From: JBPYCR01 sp051846915
GTDB lineage: Bacteria > Bacillota > Bacilli > Bacillales > Amphibacillaceae
DNA length: 5,807 bases
Assembly (NCBI RefSeq): GCF_051846915.1
Contig: NZ_JBPYCR010000063.1
Span: 1-5,807 of the forward strand
Direction: 5' to 3'
The notes under the pieces are model-generated. The model did no database searches, had not been told where the DNA came from, and saw only the letters and a list, made by a program, of their open reading frames with translations. This document shows positions 1 to 5,800 of the stretch, piece after piece (the first letter of the stretch is position 1; each line of letters begins with the position of its first letter). A program made the position numbers and the translations under genes.

Positions 1-9
1 TATGTATTG

Positions 10-51
10 CCTCCATTTTATCATAGTACTAAATAGTACTCAATAATTATA
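10..51 (-). promoter_or_regulatory. Putative 5' region (SD and -10) of a leftward gene outside the window
   Basis: On the minus strand a GGAGG Shine-Dalgarno sequence lies at 14-10. It leaves nine bases before the window edge, so a start codon at or just beyond position 0 would be correctly spaced. Upstream on the same strand a perfect TATAAT box occupies 51-46. The -35 position at normal spacing is poor (TTATTT). This is inference from signals only; no codon of the gene is visible. The alternative is that a rightward gene ends here, since the + strand frames close at stop codons between 22 and 46. Confidence 0.35.
23..40. repeat. Tandem ATAGTACT repeat, operator-like
   Basis: ATAGTACT occurs at 23-30 and again at 33-40, separated by AA, so the copies repeat every 10 bases, about one helical turn. 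The core AGTACT is itself palindromic. The pair lies between the minus-strand TATAAT box and the minus-strand Shine-Dalgarno, where a repressor would block transcription of the off-window gene. The regulator is unknown. Confidence 0.4.
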
Positions 52-167
52 TTGTGAATTTGACAAAAAAATAAAGCCATGAAAGGATTTTGAGTCAATT
101 TATTATTATCTAAGTGTCAAACTCCCGGATTAGTATGTAGATAAAAAAACTTGATACAGATTTCATC

Positions 168-195
168 AAAACACCATCAAAAATGGTGTTTTTTT
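168..195 (+). terminator. Rho-independent terminator upstream of the siderophore operon
   Basis: A perfect 10-bp stem pairs 168-177 (AAAACACCAT) with 183-192 (ATGGTGTTTT) around a 5-base loop. Seven T residues run from 189 to 195. In the leftward direction only four T residues follow the stem, so the rightward orientation is favoured, although it may work both ways. It would stop transcripts from the left before they enter the Fur-controlled operon. Confidence 0.8.
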
Positions 196-270
196 GTTTC
201 ATACTTGGTTGAAGTTTTCTAAACACCCATCTGTTAAATTGCTACAATCTGATACGTATTCATATTATCA

Positions 271-299
271 TTGAAAATCATTATCAATTAGTGTATATT
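271..299 (+). promoter_or_regulatory. Sigma-A promoter of the binding protein-permease-reductase operon
   Basis: TTGAAA at 271-276 (5 of 6 to TTGACA) and TATATT at 294-299 (5 of 6 to TATAAT) are separated by exactly 17 bases. The predicted transcript start is near 306, giving a leader of about 45 bases before the ATG at 351. A Fur box overlaps the -35 element and spacer, so bound Fur would exclude RNA polymerase. Confidence 0.75.
272..286. promoter_or_regulatory. Fur box of the siderophore uptake operon
   Basis: TGAAAAT-C-ATTATCA matches the Bacillus 7-1-7 Fur consensus TGATAATNATTATCA at 13 of 14 defined positions. It begins one base inside the -35 hexamer. Iron-loaded Fur should repress the three genes downstream and iron starvation should release them. 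Fur control agrees with the gene content. Confidence 0.85.
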
Positions 300-350
300 A
301 AAGTTGGTTTTTTATTTATTACCGATAATACATGAGGAGGGCATACATAG

Positions 351-1367
351 ATGAAAAAGATTACGATATTCGCTCTAGCTTTATTATTATTTGCAACATT
401 AGCAGCATGTAGTCAATCCGAGGAAAATGAAGATTCCTCAGGTCAAAATGCGACCGAAGATGCAGCCGAGGAATCCAACGAAGAAGCAACTGAAGAAGTC
501 ACGATTGAACATGCACTTGGTTCCACACCATTGGAGGCAACCCCTAAAAAGGTTGTGGCACTGGAATATACGTATGCGGAGGACTTGTTAGCACTTGGCA
601 TACAGCCCACAGGAGTTGCAGATATAGAAGGCTATAAAAAATGGGTTGATGTTGAGGTGGACTTATCAGATGACGTTGTGGATGTAGGAACGCGTCAGGA
701 GCCAAACCTTGAAACGATCGCACAGCTTGAACCAGACTTAATCATTGCACCAAAGTTTCGTCATGAAGGGATCAAAGATGAATTGGAAAGAATTGCTCCA
801 ACCGTATTCTTCGACTCTTATCCTGAAGATGAAAGCTTCACACAGTATGATGAAATGGAATCAACATTTAAGACAATTGCCAAAGCAGTCGGTAAAGAGG
901 AAAAAGCAGACGATGTCCTGGATGATTTGGATGAAAAATACAATGAAGCCGAAGACATTCTTGAAGATGCAAATTTAACAACGGAAGCCTTCGTTCTTAC
1001 ACAAGCGTTCAGTTCACAGCAGGCCCCTGTGCTTCGTGTCTTTACACCGAATTCCTTGGCTTCGGAAATTTTTGAGAAAATTGGCTTAGAAAACGCTTAT
1101 GAGCCTGATCAGTTTGAAATATACGGCTACTCCGAATTAAATGTTGAAGCTCTCCCATCATTAGAAGAGGCCAACTTCTTCTATGTCGTTCAAGAGGATG
1201 ACAATATTTTTGAGAATGAGCTAAAAGACAATGCCGTTTGGAAGAACCTTGATTTTGTTCAATCTGACCGGTTGTACCCATTAGGTGGAGATGCATGGCT
1301 TTTTGGTGGTCCATTATCCGCAAAAACGGTTGTTGATAATGTAGTCGACATTGTGGAGTCTAAATAA
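351..1367 (+). CDS. Iron-siderophore ABC transporter substrate-binding lipoprotein
   Basis: This 338-residue protein is the extracellular receptor of a ferric-siderophore importer. It has a lipoprotein signal: basic KK at 2-3, a hydrophobic core, and lipobox LAAC with Cys20 as the expected lipidated residue. A disordered linker at 21-50 holds 12 acidic residues. From about residue 68 it matches the periplasmic-binding family PF01497 (FhuD/FecB/YfiY-like), with a first lobe containing EYTYAEDLLALG and EPNLETIAQLEPDLIIAP. Acidic residues E117/E121 in the first lobe and E262/E266 in the second are candidates for the conserved glutamates that dock on permease arginines. The start is supported by GAGGAGGG at 334-341, nine bases before the ATG. 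Its stop codon overlaps the permease ATG. The ligand is a siderophore of unknown type; hydroxamate or citrate-hydroxamate is a guess from the family. Haem is less likely. Confidence 0.93.
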   Translation: MKKITIFALALLLFATLAACSQSEENEDSSGQNATEDAAEESNEEATEEVTIEHALGSTPLEATPKKVVALEYTYAEDLLALGIQPTGVADIEGYKKWVDVEVDLSDDVVDVGTRQEPNLETIAQLEPDLIIAPKFRHEGIKDELERIAPTVFFDSYPEDESFTQYDEMESTFKTIAKAVGKEEKADDVLDDLDEKYNEAEDILEDANLTTEAFVLTQAFSSQQAPVLRVFTPNSLASEIFEKIGLENAYEPDQFEIYGYSELNVEALPSLEEANFFYVVQEDDNIFENELKDNAVWKNLDFVQSDRLYPLGGDAWLFGGPLSAKTVVDNVVDIVESK

Positions 1368-3343
1368 TGAATCTCTTTTCACTGAAAGCCTCTAGTTTAT
1401 ACGTTGGGGGCTTTCTTCTCTTACTTTTACTCAGTTTCTTCCATTTGACACAAGGGCAAGCTGAGTACACTTTTCAACATTTGTTAACAGCAATATGGCA
1501 TCCGGGGCGCGTTCAGGATATCGTACTTGGGTTGCGTCTGCCGCGTGTTGTAATCGGAATATTAGCCGGTGGTTCACTGGCAGTGACGGGCTTGTTTTTG
1601 CAAACACTGACGAAAAATCCGCTTGCATCAGCTGGAACACTTGGAATTAATGCAGGAGCTTACTTTTTCGTCGTCGTGTTTACGATCTTTTTTCCGTCGT
1701 ATATTGGGAAATTTCCATTTTTAATAGCATTATTAGGTGCGTCTTTGTCAGCATTCCTCGTTATGACTCTTGTTGGCAAAACAATGGATCCTGTCCGAGT
1801 TGCATTAACTGGGATGATTATTTCCCTATTGTTTGCATCTTTTACCGGCACGCTTCAACTTTTTTATGAAAACGAAACGAATGGGCTGTTTTTATGGGGA
1901 TCAGGCACCCTCATTCAACTCGATTGGTCGGGTGTACGCTTTGTCGTATTATTTGTCGTTGTCGGAGTTCTTATGTCTGTTCTTTTAGGCGGAAAATTGG
2001 ATCTCCTGACATTGGGAGATGATATTGCCACTTCTCTTGGTCAGTCAGTTACGAGGGTAAAATTGTTCGCTTGGTTAAGCGCTATTCTGCTGGCAGCAGC
2101 AACGGTCAGTGTTGTCGGACCAATTGGATTTGTCGGTTTAATTGCACCGCATATAGTCCGTTTTCTTGGTATTAAAGGACATCGAGCTCTAGTGGTGCAT
2201 GCCTTTTTATGGGGGGCTATTTTGCTTGTAGGCGCAGATGTGCTTGCAAGACTTCTGGCCCCAAGTCAGGAAATACCGGTCGGAGCTATGACTGCCATAA
2301 TCGGTGGTCCATGGCTCATGTACCTAGCCTACCGTGCAGGTAAACAATATCATCAGAGCGAAAGCCGTTTGGGCGGTTATGAAGTGCCTGTTCCATTCTT
2401 TATAGTGACAGGTACGTTGATGGCAGCCCTAGTCACTGTCCTTATCCTTGCCATTTCATTTGGCGGGACGGCGTTTTTAACGATTGAAGAGTGGTTCGAT
2501 GGAACTGTTTTTTCAACATTTATATTTAATTTCCGTATTCCGAGAATCTTGACGGCATTTATCGTTGGAATGTTACTTGCCATGAGCGGAGTGCTATTAC
2601 AAGGGGTGCTTCGAAATCCGCTCGCTGATCCGTCTGTAATAGGTATTACATCAGGAGGCGGAGCGGGCGCAATGATATTTCTCGTTCTATTTCCTTCGGT
2701 GTCAATTAAGTTTTTGCCTTTTGCAGCCTTATTCGGCTCACTTATTGCCATTACGATCATCTTGCTTGCGACGAGAAAATCCAAATGGAATCCCATTCTT
2801 CTAGCATTAGTAGGTGTTGCCCTTTCAGCGGTTGGGTCCGCGATCATTCAAATCCTCATTGTCCGAGCAAAAATCGGGGTTGCGCCTGCATTAACGTGGC
2901 TTGCCGGCTCTACTTACGGCAAAGGCTGGGATGATGTAAAAATCGTTATCGTTGTTGCAATCGTGGCAATTCCAATTAGTATTTTACTTGTTCGGCGGCT
3001 AGATGTGCTGTCATTTGGCGATGATATTGCACTAGGACTTGGCCTGAAAGTCTCCAAGACGAAAATTTTTGCTATTTTGCTTGGTGTTGCTATGGGAGCG
3101 GCTAGTGTTTCTGTTGTCGGAACGATTGGTTTTATCGGCCTTTTAGCCCCGCATATTGCAAGACGGATTGTTGGTTTCGAACATAAAAAGGTTATTATCG
3201 TCAGCTTGTTTATTGGTGGAATTCTGCTCGTAGCGGCAGACTTCTTGGGACGCATGGTGCTCGCTCCGAAAGAAATTCCATCCGGTCTTGTCGTTGCACT
3301 GATTGGGACACCATATTTACTTTATTTATTAAGAAAAATGTAA
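1367..3343 (+). CDS. Fused double-domain FecCD-type siderophore permease (FhuB-like)
   Basis: This 658-residue integral membrane protein is the complete channel of the importer. Two homologous FecCD (PF01032, BtuC-type) halves are joined head to tail. NPLA recurs at 84-87 and 417-420, and the cytoplasmic coupling motif recurs as GFVGLIAPH at 254-262 and GFIGLLAPH at 588-596, giving an internal offset of about 333 residues. A polar linker lies near residues 323-343. Such halves normally carry about ten transmembrane segments each, so about 20 are expected. Many Bacillus systems instead encode two separate permeases of about 330 residues; the length here equals that of Escherichia coli FhuB. 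The ATG shares one base with the preceding stop (TAATG), and GTGGAG at 1353-1358 is spaced eight bases away, indicating translational coupling. No ATPase gene directly follows; the likely partner is the ATPase at 4746. Confidence 0.93.
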   Translation: MNLFSLKASSLYVGGFLLLLLLSFFHLTQGQAEYTFQHLLTAIWHPGRVQDIVLGLRLPRVVIGILAGGSLAVTGLFLQTLTKNPLASAGTLGINAGAYFFVVVFTIFFPSYIGKFPFLIALLGASLSAFLVMTLVGKTMDPVRVALTGMIISLLFASFTGTLQLFYENETNGLFLWGSGTLIQLDWSGVRFVVLFVVVGVLMSVLLGGKLDLLTLGDDIATSLGQSVTRVKLFAWLSAILLAAATVSVVGPIGFVGLIAPHIVRFLGIKGHRALVVHAFLWGAILLVGADVLARLLAPSQEIPVGAMTAIIGGPWLMYLAYRAGKQYHQSESRLGGYEVPVPFFIVTGTLMAALVTVLILAISFGGTAFLTIEEWFDGTVFSTFIFNFRIPRILTAFIVGMLLAMSGVLLQGVLRNPLADPSVIGITSGGGAGAMIFLVLFPSVSIKFLPFAALFGSLIAITIILLATRKSKWNPILLALVGVALSAVGSAIIQILIVRAKIGVAPALTWLAGSTYGKGWDDVKIVIVVAIVAIPISILLVRRLDVLSFGDDIALGLGLKVSKTKIFAILLGVAMGAASVSVVGTIGFIGLLAPHIARRIVGFEHKKVIIVSLFIGGILLVAADFLGRMVLAPKEIPSGLVVALIGTPYLLYLLRKM

Positions 3344-3412
3344 CGTGCGCAGATCAGTGTGAACACCTAGCTAAATGAAAGCCATTACGTACGATGGGGA
3401 GAGTGGAAGCTA

Positions 3413-4483
3413 ATGGAACAAAACAATATATTTGACGTGACCATCATAGGCGGGGGTGCTGCGGGGCTGTTTGCAGCATTTTACAGCGGATTGCGAGACA
3501 TGAAAACAAAAGTGATCGAATATAAATCAGTGCTTGGCGGGAAAATGCGTGTGTATCCGGAAAAGATGGTGTGGGATGTCGGTGGGATACCGCCGATCAC
3601 GGGTGCTCAGCTGATTGAGCAATCCATTCAACAAGGGCTCACTTTTGACCCTGAAGTTGTTCTAAATGAAAGAATAGATGGCCTAACCAAAACGGATGAC
3701 GGGACGTTCGTACTCAAGGCTGCTTCGGGGCAGAAACATTATTCAAAAACGGTGGTTATTGCTGTTGGAAGCGGTATTTTAGATCCAAAAAAAATCCAGA
3801 TTCAAGGTAAGGGAGATTATGAAGCATCAAACATTCATTATGCCGTCGAAACGCTTAAAGACTTTAAAGATAAAACAGTTATCATTTCCGGTGGTGGAAA
3901 CACGGCAATTGATTGGGCCAATGAACTGGAACGCATTTGCAAAAAGGTTTATCTCATCTACCGAAAAGAAGCACTTGATGGTCATGAAGCAATGATTAAA
4001 CATCTGCTTTCCAGTACCGTAGAATTTATGCCCGAAACAATTATCTCAAACCTGAAAACAAATGATGGAGAACAAACGATTGTCGAACAGGTGGAGCTTA
4101 CAAAGCAAACAACAGGAGAGAAAACCTTTTTAGACGTGGATGAAATGATCATTAATCACGGCTACCATAGAGACACAAGCCTGCTTAAAAACAGCCGACC
4201 CGCTATCAATTTGCTTGATGATCTGTACATCAAAGGGAATGTCAACGGTGAAACGTCTGTTAACGGGCTCTACGCGGCAGGAGATGTGTTACGATTCGAT
4301 GGGAAGCTTGAACTAATCGCAGGCGCATATCAGGATGCAGCTAATGCAGTTAACAAAGCAAAGCATGACATCAAACCTGATGCCAGAACGATTGCTATGG
4401 TTTCTACACATAACGATAAGCTGAAAGCGTGGAACCGGGAATTAATGGATGAAATGCTGGACGATTCAAATCAATCTTTTTAA
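3413..4483 (+). CDS. FAD/NADPH-dependent reductase, YumC/YcgT/IruO type (ferredoxin-NADP reductase 2 family)
   Basis: This 356-residue cytoplasmic flavoprotein has a thioredoxin-reductase-like fold. The N-terminal FAD motif GGGAAG is at 13-18 with Glu36 at the end of the second strand. The NADPH motif GGGNTA is at 160-165, followed by YRKE at 183-186, whose basic residues suit the NADPH phosphate. The C-terminal FAD motif AAGD is at 288-291. The only cysteine is C176, so the CxxC pair of true thioredoxin reductase is absent, as in YumC, YcgT and staphylococcal IruO. Family members pass electrons from NADPH to ferredoxin or flavodoxin; IruO reduces ferric siderophores and supports haem degradation. 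Its position 69 bases after the siderophore permease, with no promoter or terminator seen between, suggests intracellular iron release. GGAGAG at 3398-3403 is the probable ribosome binding site. A charged tail of about 27 residues ends the protein. The physiological acceptor is inference. Confidence 0.88.
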   Translation: MEQNNIFDVTIIGGGAAGLFAAFYSGLRDMKTKVIEYKSVLGGKMRVYPEKMVWDVGGIPPITGAQLIEQSIQQGLTFDPEVVLNERIDGLTKTDDGTFVLKAASGQKHYSKTVVIAVGSGILDPKKIQIQGKGDYEASNIHYAVETLKDFKDKTVIISGGGNTAIDWANELERICKKVYLIYRKEALDGHEAMIKHLLSSTVEFMPETIISNLKTNDGEQTIVEQVELTKQTTGEKTFLDVDEMIINHGYHRDTSLLKNSRPAINLLDDLYIKGNVNGETSVNGLYAAGDVLRFDGKLELIAGAYQDAANAVNKAKHDIKPDARTIAMVSTHNDKLKAWNRELMDEMLDDSNQSF

Positions 4484-4565
4484 GTGTCGTGATGCTATTT
4501 CTTGAACATTGATTTCATTTAAATTCACTCCCTCTTTCGGTACGTATTCCTGAAGCACACATGAA

Positions 4566-4580
4566 TGAAAATGATTCTCA
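4566..4580. promoter_or_regulatory. Fur box upstream of the ATPase gene
   Basis: TGAAAAT-G-ATTCTCA matches the 7-1-7 Fur consensus at 12 of 14 positions and is itself nearly symmetric. A weaker overlapping match shifted six bases (4572-4586, 9 of 14) would bring a second Fur dimer right up to the -35 element. Its position differs from the first Fur box: it lies just upstream of the -35 instead of overlapping it. Confidence 0.75.
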
Positions 4581-4586
4581 AACTCA

Positions 4587-4615
4587 TTGACAGACGTGTT
4601 AATTTGAACTAAACT
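4587..4615 (+). promoter_or_regulatory. Sigma-A promoter of the ATPase gene
   Basis: A perfect TTGACA at 4587-4592 is followed after 17 bases by TAAACT at 4610-4615 (4 of 6 to TATAAT). The predicted transcript start is near 4622, leaving a leader of about 124 bases before the ATG at 4746, which contains the palindromes described separately. The ATPase can therefore be transcribed independently of the upstream operon. Confidence 0.6.
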
Positions 4616-4638
4616 TGATATGTGTAAAAGAGTGTGCG

Positions 4639-4656
4639 GAGTTATAAATATAACTC
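4639..4656. repeat. Perfect 18-base palindrome (8-2-8) in the ATPase leader
   Basis: GAGTTATA at 4639-4646 is the exact reverse complement of TATAACTC at 4649-4656, with AA between them. It sits about 17-34 bases downstream of the predicted transcript start, an ordinary place for a repressor operator. As RNA it can form only a weak AU-rich hairpin. It does not match the Fur consensus, so a second regulator is possible but unidentified. Confidence 0.55.
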
Positions 4657-4662
4657 AATTAT

Positions 4663-4709
4663 TCCTAATCTAAAGTACTTTAATGTTAGATAACATATAG
4701 GATTTTTTT
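4663..4709 (+). terminator. Possible attenuator or terminator hairpin in the ATPase leader
   Basis: TCCTA (4663-4667) can pair with TAGGA (4698-4702), and ATCTAA (4668-4673) with TTAGAT (4686-4691), leaving a six-base bulge on the 3' side. Seven T residues (4703-4709) follow at once. The same bases also contain two short perfect palindromes, TAAAGTACTTTA (4671-4682) and TGTTA-GA-TAACA (4684-4695), which would form competing folds. The stem is AU-rich, so termination would be weak. It could end read-through from the reductase gene, for which I see no terminator close to the stop codon, or act as a leader attenuator. Confidence 0.3.
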
Positions 4710-4730
4710 ACAAAAACGAGCTTTGACATG

Positions 4731-4738
4731 AAAGGGGA
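4731..4738 (+). promoter_or_regulatory. Ribosome binding site that fixes the ATPase start
   Basis: AAAGGGGA lies seven bases before the ATG at 4746. It falls inside the longer frame that opens with ATG at 4728, which has no good Shine-Dalgarno of its own. This makes 4746 the likely start. Confidence 0.85.
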
Positions 4739-4745
4739 TCACCAA

Positions 4746-5573
4746 ATGAATGCCATTTCGACAAAAGATTTAACCCTGGGCTATGGGGAGCGTAGTGTTA
4801 TAGAAGGTCTTGACTTAAGCATCCCAAAAGGGGAAGTCACTGTATTTATCGGAAGTAACGGCTGTGGAAAATCTACATTGCTCCGATCACTCGCTCGTCT
4901 GTTAAAGCCCCAATCCGGATCAGTCGTATTGGACGGTCAAAACATATCCCGCATGTCAACGAAAAAGGTAGCACAAAATCTATCTATTTTGCCTCAATCT
5001 CCTATTGCCCCCGAAGGCCTTACCGTTCTTCAGCTTGTCAAGCAAGGGCGTTATCCACATCAAAGCTGGATGCAGCAATGGTCGAGTGCCGACGAAGAAG
5101 CAGTAAATAAAGCCTTGAACGCTACAAGAATGGTTGAATTTGTTGATAAAAAAGTCGATGATTTATCAGGCGGCCAGCGCCAAAGAGCCTGGATCGCTAT
5201 GAGCCTTGCTCAAGATACGGACATTATGCTTCTGGACGAACCGACAACGTATCTGGATTTGGCTCATCAAATTGATATTCTTGATTTACTTCACGAATTG
5301 AATGTTACAGAAAACAGAACGATTATCATGGTTCTTCATGACTTAAATCTTGCCTGTCGTTATGCAGATCATATCGTCGCTATCAAAAATAAACAGGTTT
5401 ATAAAGAAGGTAATCCGGATGATATTATATCCCCGGATCTGGTGCACGCTGTTTTTGGGTTGCGCTGTCATATTGCCTGCGATCCATTCTGCGGCACACC
5501 GATGTGCATTCCGTTCAGTAAAGGACGACATAAGAAAGCTACAAATACTGATGCAGCAGCTATTAATATATAA
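4746..5573 (+). CDS. yusV: Siderophore ABC transporter ATPase, YusV/FecE type
   Basis: This 275-residue cytoplasmic ATPase energises ferric-siderophore import. In order it shows A-loop Tyr13, Walker A GSNGCGKST at 36-44, Q-loop Gln84, signature LSGGQ at 140-144, Walker B IMLLDEP at 160-166 with catalytic Glu165, and switch His198. All catalytic elements are intact. Length and sequence (for example APEGLTVLQLVKQGRYP and HDLNLACRYADH) closely resemble Bacillus subtilis YusV as I remember it; YusV serves several importers. The start at 4746 is chosen because AAAGGGGA lies seven bases upstream; an ATG at 4728 would add six residues but lacks a ribosome binding site. The C-terminus holds four cysteines, C241, C245, C249 and C254, around the family motif GTPMCIP. 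The gene has its own promoter and Fur box, separate from the permease operon. Pairing with the adjacent permease is inferred from context. Confidence 0.92.
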   Translation: MNAISTKDLTLGYGERSVIEGLDLSIPKGEVTVFIGSNGCGKSTLLRSLARLLKPQSGSVVLDGQNISRMSTKKVAQNLSILPQSPIAPEGLTVLQLVKQGRYPHQSWMQQWSSADEEAVNKALNATRMVEFVDKKVDDLSGGQRQRAWIAMSLAQDTDIMLLDEPTTYLDLAHQIDILDLLHELNVTENRTIIMVLHDLNLACRYADHIVAIKNKQVYKEGNPDDIISPDLVHAVFGLRCHIACDPFCGTPMCIPFSKGRHKKATNTDAAAINI

Positions 5574-5578
5574 AATGA

Positions 5579-5680
5579 CTGTCTCATAGAAATTTAAAAT
5601 CTATTCTTAACGATAACACAAGGGAACCCGAACAACTGCGGTACATGTACAGTGCCGCGATTGACTGGTTTCCTTATTTT
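5579..5680 (+). pseudogene. Possible short gene remnant (weak)
   Basis: The frame from 5579 stays open past 5680 and translates from about 5618 as TREPEQLRYMYSAAIDWF, with a protein-like mix of residues. Local GC content is higher than in the flanking spacer. There is no start codon with a ribosome binding site and I do not recognise the sequence. It could be a fragment left by the putative insertion at 5681, or simply a by-product of the hairpin that occupies the same bases. Confidence 0.12.
5620..5675 (+). other. Long imperfect hairpin after the ATPase gene
   Basis: An outer 9-bp stem pairs 5620-5628 (AAGGGAACC) with 5667-5675 (GGTTTCCTT), including one G-U pair. After a small internal loop, CAA (5633-5635) pairs with TTG (5661-5663). 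GCGGTAC (5638-5644) then pairs with GTGCCGC (5652-5658) around a 7-base loop. The bases after it are only ATTTT, so it is a weak terminator at best. It could be a 3' stabilising structure, a leader element for the next gene, or part of a mobile element end. Confidence 0.4.
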
Positions 5681-5691
5681 GGCTCTACAAT

Positions 5692-5731
5692 AAATAGTGT
5701 TGGTGAAGAAAATTCACTAACACTATTTTTT
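5692..5731 (+). terminator. Strong rho-independent terminator
   Basis: A 16-bp stem pairs 5692-5707 with 5713-5728, with a single G-U pair (5702 with 5718) and a 5-base loop GAAAA. Three further T residues extend a run of six (5726-5731). It would end ATPase transcripts, although it lies 119 bases after the stop codon. If 5681 is an insertion-sequence end, the hairpin belongs to that element. Confidence 0.85.
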
Positions 5732-5741
5732 AGTATAAAAA

Positions 5742-5770
5742 TAGAAAACAAGTGAGTTTCCCTTTAGAAT
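5742..5770 (+). promoter_or_regulatory. Candidate promoter for the gene beyond the right edge
   Basis: TAGAAA at 5742-5747 (4 of 6 to TTGACA) and TAGAAT at 5765-5770 (5 of 6 to TATAAT) are 17 bases apart. Transcription would begin near 5777, downstream of the terminator and about 30 bases before the expected start codon. The DNA is AT-rich, so chance matches are common. Confidence 0.3.
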
Positions 5771-5793
5771 TAAAGTCGACCAAAACCAAATCC

Positions 5794-5800
5794 AGGAGGG
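5794..5800 (+). promoter_or_regulatory. Ribosome binding site of a rightward gene starting at or after the right edge
   Basis: AGGAGGG is a near-perfect Shine-Dalgarno sequence. Exactly seven bases follow it before the window ends, so a start codon at the next base would be ideally spaced. The product is not visible. Confidence 0.6.

Noticed and set aside
59..121. TTTGACA at 59-65 and its inverted copy TGTCAAA at 115-121, each containing a perfect -35 hexamer
   Set aside because: Neither has a credible -10 box at 16-18 bases (AAGGAT and TGACTC), and a 7-base inverted repeat across 49 bases of AT-rich DNA can arise by chance.
239..266. Second promoter TTGCTA-N16-CATATT upstream of the Fur box
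   Set aside because: Both hexamers are weak compared with TTGAAA-N17-TATATT at 271-299, which also fits the Fur box placement.
2377..2847. 156-residue open frame on the minus strand within the permease gene
   Set aside because: It lies wholly antisense to a well-supported membrane protein, has no ribosome binding site that I could see, and its composition is that expected from the reverse of hydrophobic codons. The same holds for the frames at 1431-1640, 1660-1851 and 2914-3255.
3344..3412. A promoter or terminator between the permease and reductase genes
   Set aside because: Only a 4-bp GTGT/ACAC hairpin (3357-3366) is present. There is no T run and no paired -35/-10, so the genes are read as one unit.
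4468..4515. Inverted repeat AAATCAAT / ATTGATTT around the reductase stop codon as a terminator
   Set aside because: The arms are AT-rich, separated by 32 bases, and not followed by a T run, so it is not a convincing terminator.
4728..4745. Earlier ATG giving a 281-residue ATPase (MKGDHQ extension)
   Set aside because: There is no Shine-Dalgarno before 4728, and the purine-rich AAAGGGGA used by the ATG at 4746 lies inside this extension. YusV-type proteins start at the equivalent of 4746.
5343..5589. Short frames on both strands overlapping the ATPase 3' end
   Set aside because: They are out-of-frame shadows of the ATPase coding region, whose Walker, signature and switch motifs are all intact in the chosen frame.
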